From Paenibacillus ginsengarvi (GTDB lineage: Bacteria > Bacillota > Bacilli > Paenibacillales > NBRC-103111), in NCBI RefSeq assembly GCF_003626695.1, contig NZ_RBAH01000004.1:248001-312000 (forward strand): a stretch of 64,000 bases of DNA, written 5' to 3'. The notes beneath the pieces were generated by a model. That model did no database searches. It was given only the letters and a program-made list of their open reading frames with translations, and had not been told where the DNA came from. The first letter of the stretch is position 1. Every line of letters begins with the position of its first letter. The position numbers were made by a program, and so were the translations under genes. Positions 34,042-42,656 of this stretch are shown one piece after another.

Positions 34042-34165
34042 CTCAAGTCGCTCCTTTGTCCCATGCAAGGTAAATCAGATGATTATACAGCCTGCTTCCG
34101 GGGCGGTCAATAGCGGTAAAACACCACCTCGAAGGGCGATCCGGTTTTTCAGGTATAAATGAAGA

Positions 34166-34855
34166 TTATTTGGCCAAATCGTTTCGCTTGTCCACGTGAA
34201 GGGAGCCATCCCTTTGCAGCTCGGCATAAAAAATACGGTCCAGTTGAGACAGGGCGTTCCCTGTCTTTCGCAACTCCGTCTCAAGCCATTCCATGCTAAG
34301 ATTCAGCTCGTTCAAATTTCGGGTCACTACGGCACCGTCCACAATGATTTCTGTTGGCATATATAGATTTGGAGGAAGGGGGACTTGCATATCTTTTTTA
34401 GTTACATTTTCATGCTCCGCTTTTTTTAGGACGCTTAGCTCCCCATGCGGCTCAAGAATGGCATAATCGACTTCGCTGATCGAGAATACATTTTTCTCTC
34501 GAAGCAGCATGCTTACGTCATCCATATTCAAATGCATGGATGCCATCGCCTTTTCAAGTATTTTCCCGTTCTTAATGATGATGGTCGGCTCGCCGTCAAG
34601 CATAATTCGGGCCTTCGGATACTTTAGGGAGAGTTTTCCGACACAGAAGGTAAGAACAGTCCAAAGTACCAAGCTGATTAACCCATTTTTGGCGGGAATT
34701 TGCGTATCTACTGCGGTTGACGCCGCGATAGAGCCGAAGGTGATGCCGGTAATGTAATTGAACAATGTAATGTGACTGATTTGCTTCTTACCGAGAAATC
34801 TAGTGAGAATAAGCAAAAAAACAAATGCAGCTATCGTTCGAATGACTATGTCCAA
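34166..34855 (-). CDS. DUF421 (YetF/YcaP family) membrane protein
   Basis: This 229-residue protein has three N-terminal membrane segments (about 1-75; FVFLLILTRFLGKKQISHIT and LFNYITGITFGSIAAS are the family signature) and a cytoplasmic alpha/beta C-terminal part (about 85-229) with the second DUF421 block LREKNVFSISEVDYAILEPH. Related proteins in Bacillus include YetF and the SpoVA/Ger-associated relatives; function is not firmly known. No ribosome site better than the weak purine run upstream is seen. Confidence 0.85.
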   Translation of the reverse strand: MDIVIRTIAAFVFLLILTRFLGKKQISHITLFNYITGITFGSIAASTAVDTQIPAKNGLISLVLWTVLTFCVGKLSLKYPKARIMLDGEPTIIIKNGKILEKAMASMHLNMDDVSMLLREKNVFSISEVDYAILEPHGELSVLKKAEHENVTKKDMQVPLPPNLYMPTEIIVDGAVVTRNLNELNLSMEWLETELRKTGNALSQLDRIFYAELQRDGSLHVDKRNDLAK

Positions 34856-35022
34856 AACGCCCCCACTAGTTAATGGGAGTTTCCCCTCATTTTGGAAAAT
34901 TCATTCCATATTATCATCGTAAATTTTAAAAGTTTCATAGTCTTTCTCGGGTAAGAATAATCGGGTACACCGTATTTCATACTATAGGAATTGAACACAC
35001 CTACTAAATGGAGTGAAGCCCG

Positions 35023-35616
35023 GTGAATTTCACACCGATTATATTAAATGAAGAACCAGCGCCCTCACATGCGGTGCATTGCAAGAATTGCGAGCTCTCC
35101 AAATATCGGAAACGCGTGGTTTGGGGAGAGGGAAATCCTAATGCATCGATTTTTATTGTTCTGGACAACCCCGGTTTACGCGAAGACAAAGAAGGTAATT
35201 CTTTCGTATGCGGCACGCGGGAAACGCTTCAGCGCGGGTTATTGGAGTCCGGATTTCAATTGAATATGGTTTACGTTAGTTATTTGCTGAAATGCCGGCC
35301 GGTTCGCGCCTATAATAAACCGCTGGCAAGAGATGCATGCTCAGCCCATTTCCAGCTGCAGCTGGAAGAAAAAAAGCCGAAATTGCTGCTAGGGTTAGGC
35401 AATGTCGTGGTCGAATCGTTATTTCCTGAACTAGACACCGATGTGAAAACGATGAGAGGGCGGTGGCATTCCTATCAAGGCATTCCGTCAACCTTCTCCT
35501 ACCATCCGCTGGCCGTACGCCGGAGACCCGTATTATGGAAATACTTTGTTGAAGACCTCAAATTCGTTTTGCAAAAAGGTAAAGAGCAGGGCTTGTACGA
35601 TTCGTCGCTTGAGTAA
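35023..35616 (+). CDS. family-4-type uracil-DNA glycosylase
   Basis: This 197-residue protein matches the UDG family 4/5 fold. The iron-sulfur cysteines are present: CKNC at about 20-23, then KCRPVRAYNKPLARDAC with a C-x14-C spacing. Motif A is GEGNPNASIFIVLDNPG, where the usual GEAPG is replaced by LDNPG; motif B is YHPLAVRR instead of HPAALLR. These changes may alter base specificity. The GTG start at 35023 follows GGAGTGA. Would remove uracil or a related lesion from DNA. Confidence 0.8.
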   Translation: MNFTPIILNEEPAPSHAVHCKNCELSKYRKRVVWGEGNPNASIFIVLDNPGLREDKEGNSFVCGTRETLQRGLLESGFQLNMVYVSYLLKCRPVRAYNKPLARDACSAHFQLQLEEKKPKLLLGLGNVVVESLFPELDTDVKTMRGRWHSYQGIPSTFSYHPLAVRRRPVLWKYFVEDLKFVLQKGKEQGLYDSSLE

Positions 35617-35710
35617 AACTTTTCTCAATTGGGCTGTAGCCGCTTCGTGACAAACATGGATTTCCATACAATGCTCTCATACATGGCAACAGCCTAGAAA
35701 GGAGCAAACC

Positions 35711-36103
35711 ATGAAAATTCCTGTTACCGGATTCGTCATGGATAATGGGGATAGCGATACCCATCACTCTCACAAGCTATATATAACGTCTTGGAACGGT
35801 AGACCTGTCCATGTTCATGCCTTCTCTGGCGTTACTTCCGTTAATGACGGACATTCCCATCAATATGCGAGCTGGACCGCACCGGCCCCTACCGGCATGT
35901 CTCATGTGCACAGCTACCATACCGTTACTTCCCTTGACTTCGGTCATACTCACATTATTCAAGGAACAACCGGCCCTGCCATTGAACTCCCTGGCGGCGG
36001 ACACTACCACTTATTCGAGGGATATACGACAATCGACGGAAGCCAACCTCATTCGCATTCCTATGCAGGCCGGACGGGCAACGAAATGAGCAGTATGCAA
36101 TAA
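35711..36103 (+). CDS. YmaF family His-rich protein
   Basis: This 130-residue protein consists of repeated short His-containing beta units (DTHHSHKLYIT, RPVHVHAFSG, DGHSHQYASW, MSHVHSYHTV, FGHTHIIQG, GHYHLFEGYT, QPHSHSYAG), the YmaF family pattern. The regularly spaced HxH pairs suggest metal binding. No signal peptide. AAAGGAGC precedes the ATG and a terminator follows immediately. Members are common in Bacillales; the function is unknown. Confidence 0.85.
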   Translation: MKIPVTGFVMDNGDSDTHHSHKLYITSWNGRPVHVHAFSGVTSVNDGHSHQYASWTAPAPTGMSHVHSYHTVTSLDFGHTHIIQGTTGPAIELPGGGHYHLFEGYTTIDGSQPHSHSYAGRTGNEMSSMQ

Positions 36104-36109
36104 ATGTCC

Positions 36110-36146
36110 AATAGGAAGGGCGTACTCTCCGTACGCCCTTCCTATT
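36110..36146 (+). terminator. terminator after the YmaF gene
   Basis: A perfect 16-base-pair stem AATAGGAAGGGCGTAC / GTACGCCCTTCCTATT with a five-base loop. It works on either strand, with a weak T-run (TTGTTCCTG). Confidence 0.75.
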
Positions 36147-36253
36147 GTTCCTGTCCGGCGATGCCGTAGCAGCCGGTTACCCCAAGTAATAATCAACAGC
36201 TCGGATCATATTGTTAAAAGAAGAGCTTCCGATCGAAAAGGAGGAAAAATGAA

Positions 36254-37666
36254 TTGACCAAAGTTAGTTTGAGGCCCCTTGTTACTAAACTAAACTTACC
36301 TACTGTTTTGAAAACAGCCGTACTTCCGGGCGACTCCATCGAAAGATTATTTATTGCAACCCAAGTAGGGGAGATCTTTTACATAGGAAACGGAGTGATA
36401 ACTACCTTTTTAGACATTCGCTCGCAAATCCTAAAACTAGGTGCTTCCAGCGGCGGATATGATGAACGGGGATTGCTAGGACTAGCCTTTCATCCCGAAT
36501 TTAATTATAACGGTCTGTTTTATCTCCACTACTCCTTAGCCGGAAGCCAAGGACCGGGCGCTCTTACCGGCGCCTTTGAATCCTTTAAGCCTAATCCGTG
36601 CGATCCCGCAACGTTAAATCTGAAGTGGACAAACCGAGAAATTCAATACGACCACATAGATACCGTCGAAGAATGGATTTGGCAATCCAATGGCCAACCT
36701 CAAAAACGGCGGACCTTACTCCGTATAAGAAGGCCGTTTTTAAACCATAACGGTATCAACAGCTTAAATTTTTCACCTGAAACAGGAAACCTTGTTTTAA
36801 CAACCGGCGACGGCGGATCAGGCTATGATCCGTTTAATTTAAGCCAAAACGATATGGAAATAGCAGGGAAAATCATTGAAATCGATGTATCAATGTATGC
36901 ATCTATCGGGAATCCCCCCGTCGTGACACGTTTTCATGAGCTGCCCGTGCCTATCCAGGAGACGCTTACGGTAATGGCCAAAGGAGTTCGCAATATACCG
37001 GGCATTTCCTACCAAAGGTATTATAATCAATATATCAAATACGCAGGGAATGTCGGACAAGATCTCGTTGAGTCGATTTTTTCTTTCATTCCATATAAAC
37101 GCATACCGGTTACTCAGCTTGTCCAGGCTTTTGCAAGGAATGCCGAACCTGATCAGGAAGGTTTTATTAACTTTGGCTGGCGAGGGTGGGAAGGGGCTTT
37201 TCCTACTTCGTTCTTAACAGGCTGCTCTGCCAATGAGGCTTTGACTGAGAAAACATTCGCTTATTACGATGAAGCCGTTAAAACTTTAGTAAAACGTCTT
37301 CCGCCTTTACTTAGTTATTTTCATGAAGATCCCCGGACCGATACATTTAGAGCAACTGCTCTTACAGGAGTTCAGCCCTATATGGGAACCGAAATCCCTG
37401 ATTTATCAGGAGCCGTTGTGTTTACAGATCTGGCCCGCAATAAAGAACAGCCGGCCAGAGGGGTACTTGCATGTACCAGGGGAAGAGCAGATTGCAAACC
37501 AAGTGATTTCAGTGTAATTGAAACCGATTATGATTTTGGCTCTCAACCGGCTTTTTATGTCAGCTTAGGGACGAATCTAAATCAAACGAAACTATATTTA
37601 GGGGTCTATGGTTCTATGAAAGTGGCCGATCCTAACCTGGGTACTGTTTTTGAAATAGCCCCATAA
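36254..37666 (+). CDS. PQQ-dependent sugar dehydrogenase-like beta-propeller protein
   Basis: This 470-residue protein has the glucose/sorbosone dehydrogenase blades: DERGLLGLAFHPEFNYNGLF, FLNHNGINSLNFSPETGNLV, LTTGDGGSGYDPF, MAKGVRNIPGISYQ and GFINFGWRGWEGA. The family oxidises sugars with PQQ and normally works outside the cell, yet no signal peptide is visible here. The TTG at 36254 with an AGGAGG site is the only reasonable start; an ATG five bases earlier stops after two codons. The base composition looks more AT-rich than the first 33 kb. Whether PQQ is really bound is unknown. Confidence 0.8.
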   Translation: MTKVSLRPLVTKLNLPTVLKTAVLPGDSIERLFIATQVGEIFYIGNGVITTFLDIRSQILKLGASSGGYDERGLLGLAFHPEFNYNGLFYLHYSLAGSQGPGALTGAFESFKPNPCDPATLNLKWTNREIQYDHIDTVEEWIWQSNGQPQKRRTLLRIRRPFLNHNGINSLNFSPETGNLVLTTGDGGSGYDPFNLSQNDMEIAGKIIEIDVSMYASIGNPPVVTRFHELPVPIQETLTVMAKGVRNIPGISYQRYYNQYIKYAGNVGQDLVESIFSFIPYKRIPVTQLVQAFARNAEPDQEGFINFGWRGWEGAFPTSFLTGCSANEALTEKTFAYYDEAVKTLVKRLPPLLSYFHEDPRTDTFRATALTGVQPYMGTEIPDLSGAVVFTDLARNKEQPARGVLACTRGRADCKPSDFSVIETDYDFGSQPAFYVSLGTNLNQTKLYLGVYGSMKVADPNLGTVFEIAP

Positions 37667-37754
37667 GTGCTGATCTAAGCCAAAACTCCCTGCAAAAAAT
37701 TACACATTGTATAGGGACCGCCTCCGTTGTATGGTGGACAAGGGAGGGGTTCGT

Positions 37755-38279
37755 GTGTTCAGAAAAATAATATCGCGTTATAAATGGAGAAAGCTAAGGC
37801 TGCTCGTATGGAAAAAAAGACTGCTCCGCCAACTGGCTTCTATTTCCCCCCAAGCGCCTGCCCTACTATGCTCGCTTCGTCTTTCATGGGGACCTTTTTA
37901 TGGCGGCTCGGTTATATTGGACCGAAAAAAAGAAAAAGCCAAGATTTATATACAAGTTCCTTATGACCGTTACGTTACGTCAGACGAGATACAAGTAATG
38001 TCCGAATATAAAATACCTGCAAGAGCTCTTCCCTACTTTATATTATTTCATGAATGCTATCACCTGATCGACGCTTGCTGTTATTTACGGGACAACGAAG
38101 GGAAGGACCTGAATGCGTATCAAGCCGCACTCCTCGGAGCCGTCGCAAAATCGACGGATTATCGGCGGCTCCATGTCGAACAATGTGCGGACGACTTTGC
38201 CTATCGGCAATACTTGGCATGCGTGAAAAGGGCCGTTAAACCGACCCCGATAATTCAAGCTTCTTCGCTTTTTCTTTAA
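37755..38279 (+). CDS. hypothetical protein with HExxH zinc-peptidase-like motif
   Basis: This protein of about 174 residues has a basic N-terminus (ISRYKWRKLRLLVWKKRLLR), then IPARALPYFILFHECYHLID with an HExxH (HECYH), and further on HVEQCADDFAYRQYLA, where the Glu and the Ala-Asp pair resemble the third-ligand region of ImmA/IrrE-type peptidases. I chose GTG 37755 because AGGGAGGGG lies 5 bases upstream; ATG 37707 is another option. Its 3' end overlaps the convergent GMC oxidoreductase gene by 44 bases. Function unknown. Confidence 0.65.
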   Translation: MFRKIISRYKWRKLRLLVWKKRLLRQLASISPQAPALLCSLRLSWGPFYGGSVILDRKKEKAKIYIQVPYDRYVTSDEIQVMSEYKIPARALPYFILFHECYHLIDACCYLRDNEGKDLNAYQAALLGAVAKSTDYRRLHVEQCADDFAYRQYLACVKRAVKPTPIIQASSLFL

Positions 38280-39822
38280 TATAATCCGCCGTTCTTAATG
38301 CCAGCGACATCACCGTATTCGTCGGATTGCCTGCACCCGAAGTGACAAACATGCTCGCATCGCATACAAACAGGTTCGGAATGTCGTGGGTTTGTCCATA
38401 CGAGTTCACGACCGAAGATTCGGGATCATTCCCCATCCGGCAGCCCCCCATCATATGCGCTGTATCTGGAATGACGTATTCGACTTTCCCGCCCGCCGCC
38501 TCGAGAATAGCGCTCATATTGCCGACAGCATGGTCGATGAGCTTCCTGTCGTTATCGCCGTAACCGAACGTCACTTTGGCGCGCGGTACGCCGTACTCGT
38601 CCTTTTCATCCGTCAGCGTTACCCGGTTCGCCGGATTGGGCAGAACCTCTCCGACTAACGTGACTCTTCCGTAATGGTTATAATTCAGCATAGTCTCTCG
38701 GAATCGCTCTCCCCAAACGGGACCTCCTTGCGCTTTCGAAATTCCGCTCGCAAATTCGACCGGCCTGGCTCCATGCGAATGAAGCGTGTACCCGCGAACG
38801 AAGCCGTTTCTCGGATCGGTTCGGTAAAATTCCTGGGTCGTCGCCAGTACGGGCGTCCCTTTATAAAGCCTAATTTCCTCATTGAATTTGGCATAGACGT
38901 CTTGGCTGCTGTGAACCATGATTGATTTTCCGACCATACCGCTGCTGTTGGCGAGCCCATCCGGAAATTGGGCGTTTGCGGAATTAAGCAGCAGCCGCGG
39001 CGACTCCACTACGAAAGCGGACACGATCACGACTTTGGCCTTCTGTTCATAAGTCCTTCCATCATGTACGAAAGCGACCCCTGTCGCTCTTCCGTCCTTC
39101 CCCATCAGCACCTGTGTTACCATACAATCGGCAAGCACCTCGGCTCCGGCTTTGATTGCCTTGGGAATATGGACAATAAGGGTGCTGAATTTGGCGTCGG
39201 GCATACATCCTTGATTGCAAAATCCCCGGTTTATGCAAGGCGGACGCCCTTCAAACGGTGCGGAAAGAATCGCAAGCGGAGCTACGGAAGACGTAATCCC
39301 CAGCTTCTCGCACCCGTTCATAAACATATAGGCGTTTGGGCTAAGAGGTTCGCGTTCCGGATACGGATAAGGGCCTTGGTAATTCCCCCAAGGAAAATGC
39401 TTTGGACCGGAAACGGCAATTTCTTTCTCGATTCTGGCATAATACGGCTCGAGATCCGCATATTCGATCGGCCAATCGTCGGCCACGCCATCGATCGTCT
39501 TCGCTTTAAAATCCGCGTCATGGAACCGCAGAAAAACGGCGGTAAAATGTACGGTCCCCCCGCCGATACCTCGGCCGGAGTTGTTGTGCCCCATCGTTAA
39601 AGGGTCGCTTCCATCCACGATCCGGGTATCCTGCCATCCCAAACGTTTCATCGCCAGCTCGTCGCTCGCGAAATCTTTTTGCGGATCGCGGAACGGCCCC
39701 GCATCCAATACGACTACGCTCATCCCGGCCTCGCTCAATTCTTTGGCGAGCACGCCTCCTGCAGCCCCTGCACCGACGATGACTACATCCACTTCTTCGC
39801 CCGCATATTTTCGTTTGTTCAT
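38236..39822 (-). CDS. GMC family oxidoreductase (gluconate/sorbitol dehydrogenase large-subunit type)
   Basis: This 528-residue flavoprotein has the N-terminal VDVVIVGAGAAGGVLAKELS (FAD ADP-binding), GGTVHFTAVFLRF (GMC signature 1 region), CINRGFCNQGCMPDAK and the C-terminal GMC_oxred_C block MMGGCRMGNDPESSVVNSYG with LFVCDASMFVTSGAGNPTNT. The ATG at 39822 overlaps the stop of the small-subunit gene upstream (ATGA), so the two are coupled; a longer frame to 39918 would lie inside that gene. No signal peptide. With the small subunit and the membrane protein it forms a three-gene unit resembling FAD-dependent gluconate/sorbitol dehydrogenases. Confidence 0.9.
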   Translation of the reverse strand: MNKRKYAGEEVDVVIVGAGAAGGVLAKELSEAGMSVVVLDAGPFRDPQKDFASDELAMKRLGWQDTRIVDGSDPLTMGHNNSGRGIGGGTVHFTAVFLRFHDADFKAKTIDGVADDWPIEYADLEPYYARIEKEIAVSGPKHFPWGNYQGPYPYPEREPLSPNAYMFMNGCEKLGITSSVAPLAILSAPFEGRPPCINRGFCNQGCMPDAKFSTLIVHIPKAIKAGAEVLADCMVTQVLMGKDGRATGVAFVHDGRTYEQKAKVVIVSAFVVESPRLLLNSANAQFPDGLANSSGMVGKSIMVHSSQDVYAKFNEEIRLYKGTPVLATTQEFYRTDPRNGFVRGYTLHSHGARPVEFASGISKAQGGPVWGERFRETMLNYNHYGRVTLVGEVLPNPANRVTLTDEKDEYGVPRAKVTFGYGDNDRKLIDHAVGNMSAILEAAGGKVEYVIPDTAHMMGGCRMGNDPESSVVNSYGQTHDIPNLFVCDASMFVTSGAGNPTNTVMSLALRTADYIKEKAKKLELSGSV

Positions 39823-40415
39823 TGTTCCGGCTGCGCCTCCCAAGGATCCAATTGTCCAAGCTGTGTGCGTACGTATCCCCGCGGATAAGCCGGACCCGCG
39901 TAACCGATTTCGGACCATATTTTCGGATGCGAGCAGTACGCTTCGACCGTTAAATTTTGTATTTTCTTAAACAGCTCCTGTTGCGGTACGGTGGTCCATA
40001 CTTTCTGCGGTTCGGCAATGGACTCGCTGATGTGCTGTAAATATCGTTTTTGCTCAGCGATATCAAGGTTCATATAAGAGGATCCATATACCGATTGAGC
40101 CCCTTGTTCAATTGCCTGAAGTCCCGTCCGGACTAAAGCGGAGGCCGCGGGAACACCTGGCTTTCTCTGACTCTCTCCCGGCGATTGGTGCAGCGTTTGA
40201 TCGATATGCGCAACTACGAACTGAAGCACATCCGGAGTTTCATCGTTAACCAGAAGCGAGCTGATTCGTCCAACCATTTCCGCTTCGGCAGAGGTAAAGA
40301 ATTGAAAGCCCTCGTTCGTTTTCAATCGGGATGTAACGATTGTTTGAGTATGGTCATCCCATTCATTCTTTTCGTTCATAACATCGAACGATGGATAGTG
40401 GCTTTGATTGATCAC
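39819..40415 (-). CDS. gluconate 2-dehydrogenase subunit 3 family protein
   Basis: This 198-residue protein has the family's start GFQFFTSAEAEMVGRISSLL and its end QELFKKIQNLTVEAYCSHPKIWSEIGYAGPAYPRGY. Such subunits pair with a GMC flavoprotein and assist its maturation or export. The Tat signal of the Gram-negative members is lacking. GTG start at 40415, five bases after the stop of the upstream membrane protein; the stop overlaps the GMC start. Confidence 0.87.
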   Translation of the reverse strand: MINQSHYPSFDVMNEKNEWDDHTQTIVTSRLKTNEGFQFFTSAEAEMVGRISSLLVNDETPDVLQFVVAHIDQTLHQSPGESQRKPGVPAASALVRTGLQAIEQGAQSVYGSSYMNLDIAEQKRYLQHISESIAEPQKVWTTVPQQELFKKIQNLTVEAYCSHPKIWSEIGYAGPAYPRGYVRTQLGQLDPWEAQPEQ

Positions 40416-40419
40416 AGAA

Positions 40420-40818
40420 TCACCGTGCCCCCCAATAGACTGCGATTAAACCAAGCACGCTCAAAGCGGAGAACATCAAAGGAAGGCCAACCGGCGGTCC
40501 AATGAGAAAATTGCGCAGCGCCCATCCTCCGACCCGAATCCCTACACCGCGAAAATGGAAGTAAAAGCCGATCAAACCGTCTAGAACGCCAAGCCACATG
40601 AGCACCAAAAACAGCGTATGCAGCCAAGGAGCGTTATACCAAGTCAAAATGAAACCCGCTAAAAAGAAAAGAGGCGCGGAAATGACGGGTACCCACATCG
40701 ATTTATGGTTAAAATTTTGCCGGTAATGAAACAACGTCACTTGAATCCCCAATACCAGAAACGCCAAACTGACGAACAAAATAAGTATTCGATCAATGGA
40801 CCACACAGACCAATTCAT
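40420..40818 (-). CDS. four-helix membrane protein linked to the GMC oxidoreductase
   Basis: This 132-residue protein has about four hydrophobic segments (ILILFVSLAFLVLGIQVTLF, WVPVISAPLFFLAGFILTWY, TLFLVLMWLGVLDGLIGFYF, LMFSALSVLGLIAVYW). No domain is recognised. It is first in the three-gene minus-strand unit, with tight spacing to the small-subunit gene, and could be the membrane anchor or electron-accepting partner of the dehydrogenase. Confidence 0.75.
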   Translation of the reverse strand: MNWSVWSIDRILILFVSLAFLVLGIQVTLFHYRQNFNHKSMWVPVISAPLFFLAGFILTWYNAPWLHTLFLVLMWLGVLDGLIGFYFHFRGVGIRVGGWALRNFLIGPPVGLPLMFSALSVLGLIAVYWGAR

Positions 40819-40972
40819 GTTGTGACCTCTTTTCCATATGCAGTATAGTCTGTCCTAATATTTCCTGCACAGGGAGAGACTATTCCTAACTAATGCGGAT
40901 TCATCCTCAGTAATAATTGAAAATCGTGGATGACATACTACTTGGAAAAGAGAAACAAGGGAGCGCAGCCAC

Positions 40973-42640
40973 ATGCCGAGCATTCTGAATGCCAAGGAAT
41001 CGAGTGCCACACCAAAAGTAAACCCACGGCAGCGTGCTCCGCAGCCTGTAGCGCAACTGATTCTCGAACAACTGAAGCTATGGGGAGTACAGCGCATTTA
41101 CGGGGTCGTTGGGGATACCATTTTCGGACTCATGGATGCGCTTGCCAAACAAAACGCCATCTCTTTTATTGCCGTCAAACATGAATCCGTAGCCGCAATG
41201 ATGGCCTCGGCGGAGGCGAAATTAACAGGCAAGCTTGGCGTTTGTATCGCGCATATGGGACCTGGACTGGCCAACCTCATTAACGGGTTAGGCGACGCTT
41301 TTTTGGATAAAGCGCCGGTGCTTGCGATCACCGGACAAGCGCCGCTAGGCAAAATCGGAACCGCCTATAAACAATACATCAATCAACAACAGATGGTGCA
41401 TGCGGTTTCACCTTGCAGTTTATTGGTCGTTCATCCGGATGCGGTAGTAGAGTCGCTTACTCAAGCGATGCACACATCCGTTTTGCACCGAACCGTTTCT
41501 CACCTCTCGATCCCATTGGACCTTTTCGGCATGACAACCGCTATGCAGCCGTCAGAGCCCCTATATTTACCCGCTTCTGTTCCCAATTCCTCGGACTTGC
41601 GCGAAGCTTTGCATCTTATCCTGTCCGCCCAAAAACCGATGATCTTAGCAGGCGGCGGCGCCCGATCCGCCCGAGAGTCCATCCAAGCTTTAGCGGATCA
41701 TTGGGGATGCGGAATTGCGATGAGTTACGGCGCGATCGGCATTATTGACGATACGCATCCGCTCTTGTTGAACGGTCTCGGAGAAGGCGGCAACCCCTAC
41801 CTGGCTGCATTATTCCGGAAGGCGGATGTGGTGCTTGTTCTTGAAACGTCATGGTGGCCGGAAGGAATGGTCCCGGGTACGGCAAAAGTGATCCGAGTCG
41901 CTAAGCATCAAGCCGACCTCGGTACCGCCCCTGCGGATATCCGCTTGGCTCAGGATACGGCCAGTATTATTCCGCAATGGATCGAGGGACTGAAGTCGTA
42001 CAAACCAAGCTCCGATTGGATTTATGAGGTTCAGCAGTGCAAGCTGAAATGGGCAGCCCAAAACGAAAACGAAAAGGGGCAATCCGGTTCCCCTCTTTCC
42101 CCCTCAAGCATTATCGGATTCATGGAACGATATATAGCAGAGGATGCAGTGATTGCTCTGGATGAGGGCGATTGTACGCTCTGGTTCATGAGAAATTTTC
42201 GGGCAAAACACCAACACATCTTGTACTCCGAGTGGTGGCGAACTATGGGATTCGGGCTTCCTGCCGCTATGGCGGGCCAATTATGCATGCCGCAAAAACA
42301 AGTCGTCTGTGTGACAGGCGACGGCGGTTTGGGGATGGTTTTAGCCGACTTAACAACCGCTGCGCGATACGGCTTACCTGTCACCGTTATTGTTTTGAAC
42401 AACGGAACGTTACAAATGGAACGGGACAAAATGATCATGAAGGGGCTTAAACCCGAGGGAACGGAGCTGACGAATCCGGATTTCGCCAAAATAGCGGAAG
42501 CTTGCGGATGGATTGCTTACCGAATCGAAAACGGCGAGCAATTGGAAAAGGCTTGGAATCAATCGCGAACAAGCAATAACCCCGTCTTGCTTGATGTGCT
42601 TACTGCCCCTATCCCTCATCCAGACTTTAAATCGAACTAA
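40973..42640 (+). CDS. thiamine pyrophosphate enzyme (pyruvate oxidase/acetolactate synthase-like)
   Basis: This 555-residue enzyme has the three TPP-family domains: N-terminal PYR (about 25-190; VVGDTIFGLMDALAKQN, catalytic Glu in VKHESVAAMMASAEAK), central domain (about 205-330) and C-terminal PP domain (about 385-540) with the TPP motif VTGDGGLGMVLADLTTAARY ending in VIVLNNGTL. It resembles pyruvate oxidase more than acetolactate synthase. No signal peptide. It is 16 bases upstream of an SDR gene, and the two probably form an operon. Substrate uncertain. Confidence 0.87.
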   Translation: MPSILNAKESSATPKVNPRQRAPQPVAQLILEQLKLWGVQRIYGVVGDTIFGLMDALAKQNAISFIAVKHESVAAMMASAEAKLTGKLGVCIAHMGPGLANLINGLGDAFLDKAPVLAITGQAPLGKIGTAYKQYINQQQMVHAVSPCSLLVVHPDAVVESLTQAMHTSVLHRTVSHLSIPLDLFGMTTAMQPSEPLYLPASVPNSSDLREALHLILSAQKPMILAGGGARSARESIQALADHWGCGIAMSYGAIGIIDDTHPLLLNGLGEGGNPYLAALFRKADVVLVLETSWWPEGMVPGTAKVIRVAKHQADLGTAPADIRLAQDTASIIPQWIEGLKSYKPSSDWIYEVQQCKLKWAAQNENEKGQSGSPLSPSSIIGFMERYIAEDAVIALDEGDCTLWFMRNFRAKHQHILYSEWWRTMGFGLPAAMAGQLCMPQKQVVCVTGDGGLGMVLADLTTAARYGLPVTVIVLNNGTLQMERDKMIMKGLKPEGTELTNPDFAKIAEACGWIAYRIENGEQLEKAWNQSRTSNNPVLLDVLTAPIPHPDFKSN

Positions 42641-42656
42641 AAGGAGAACGGAAATC

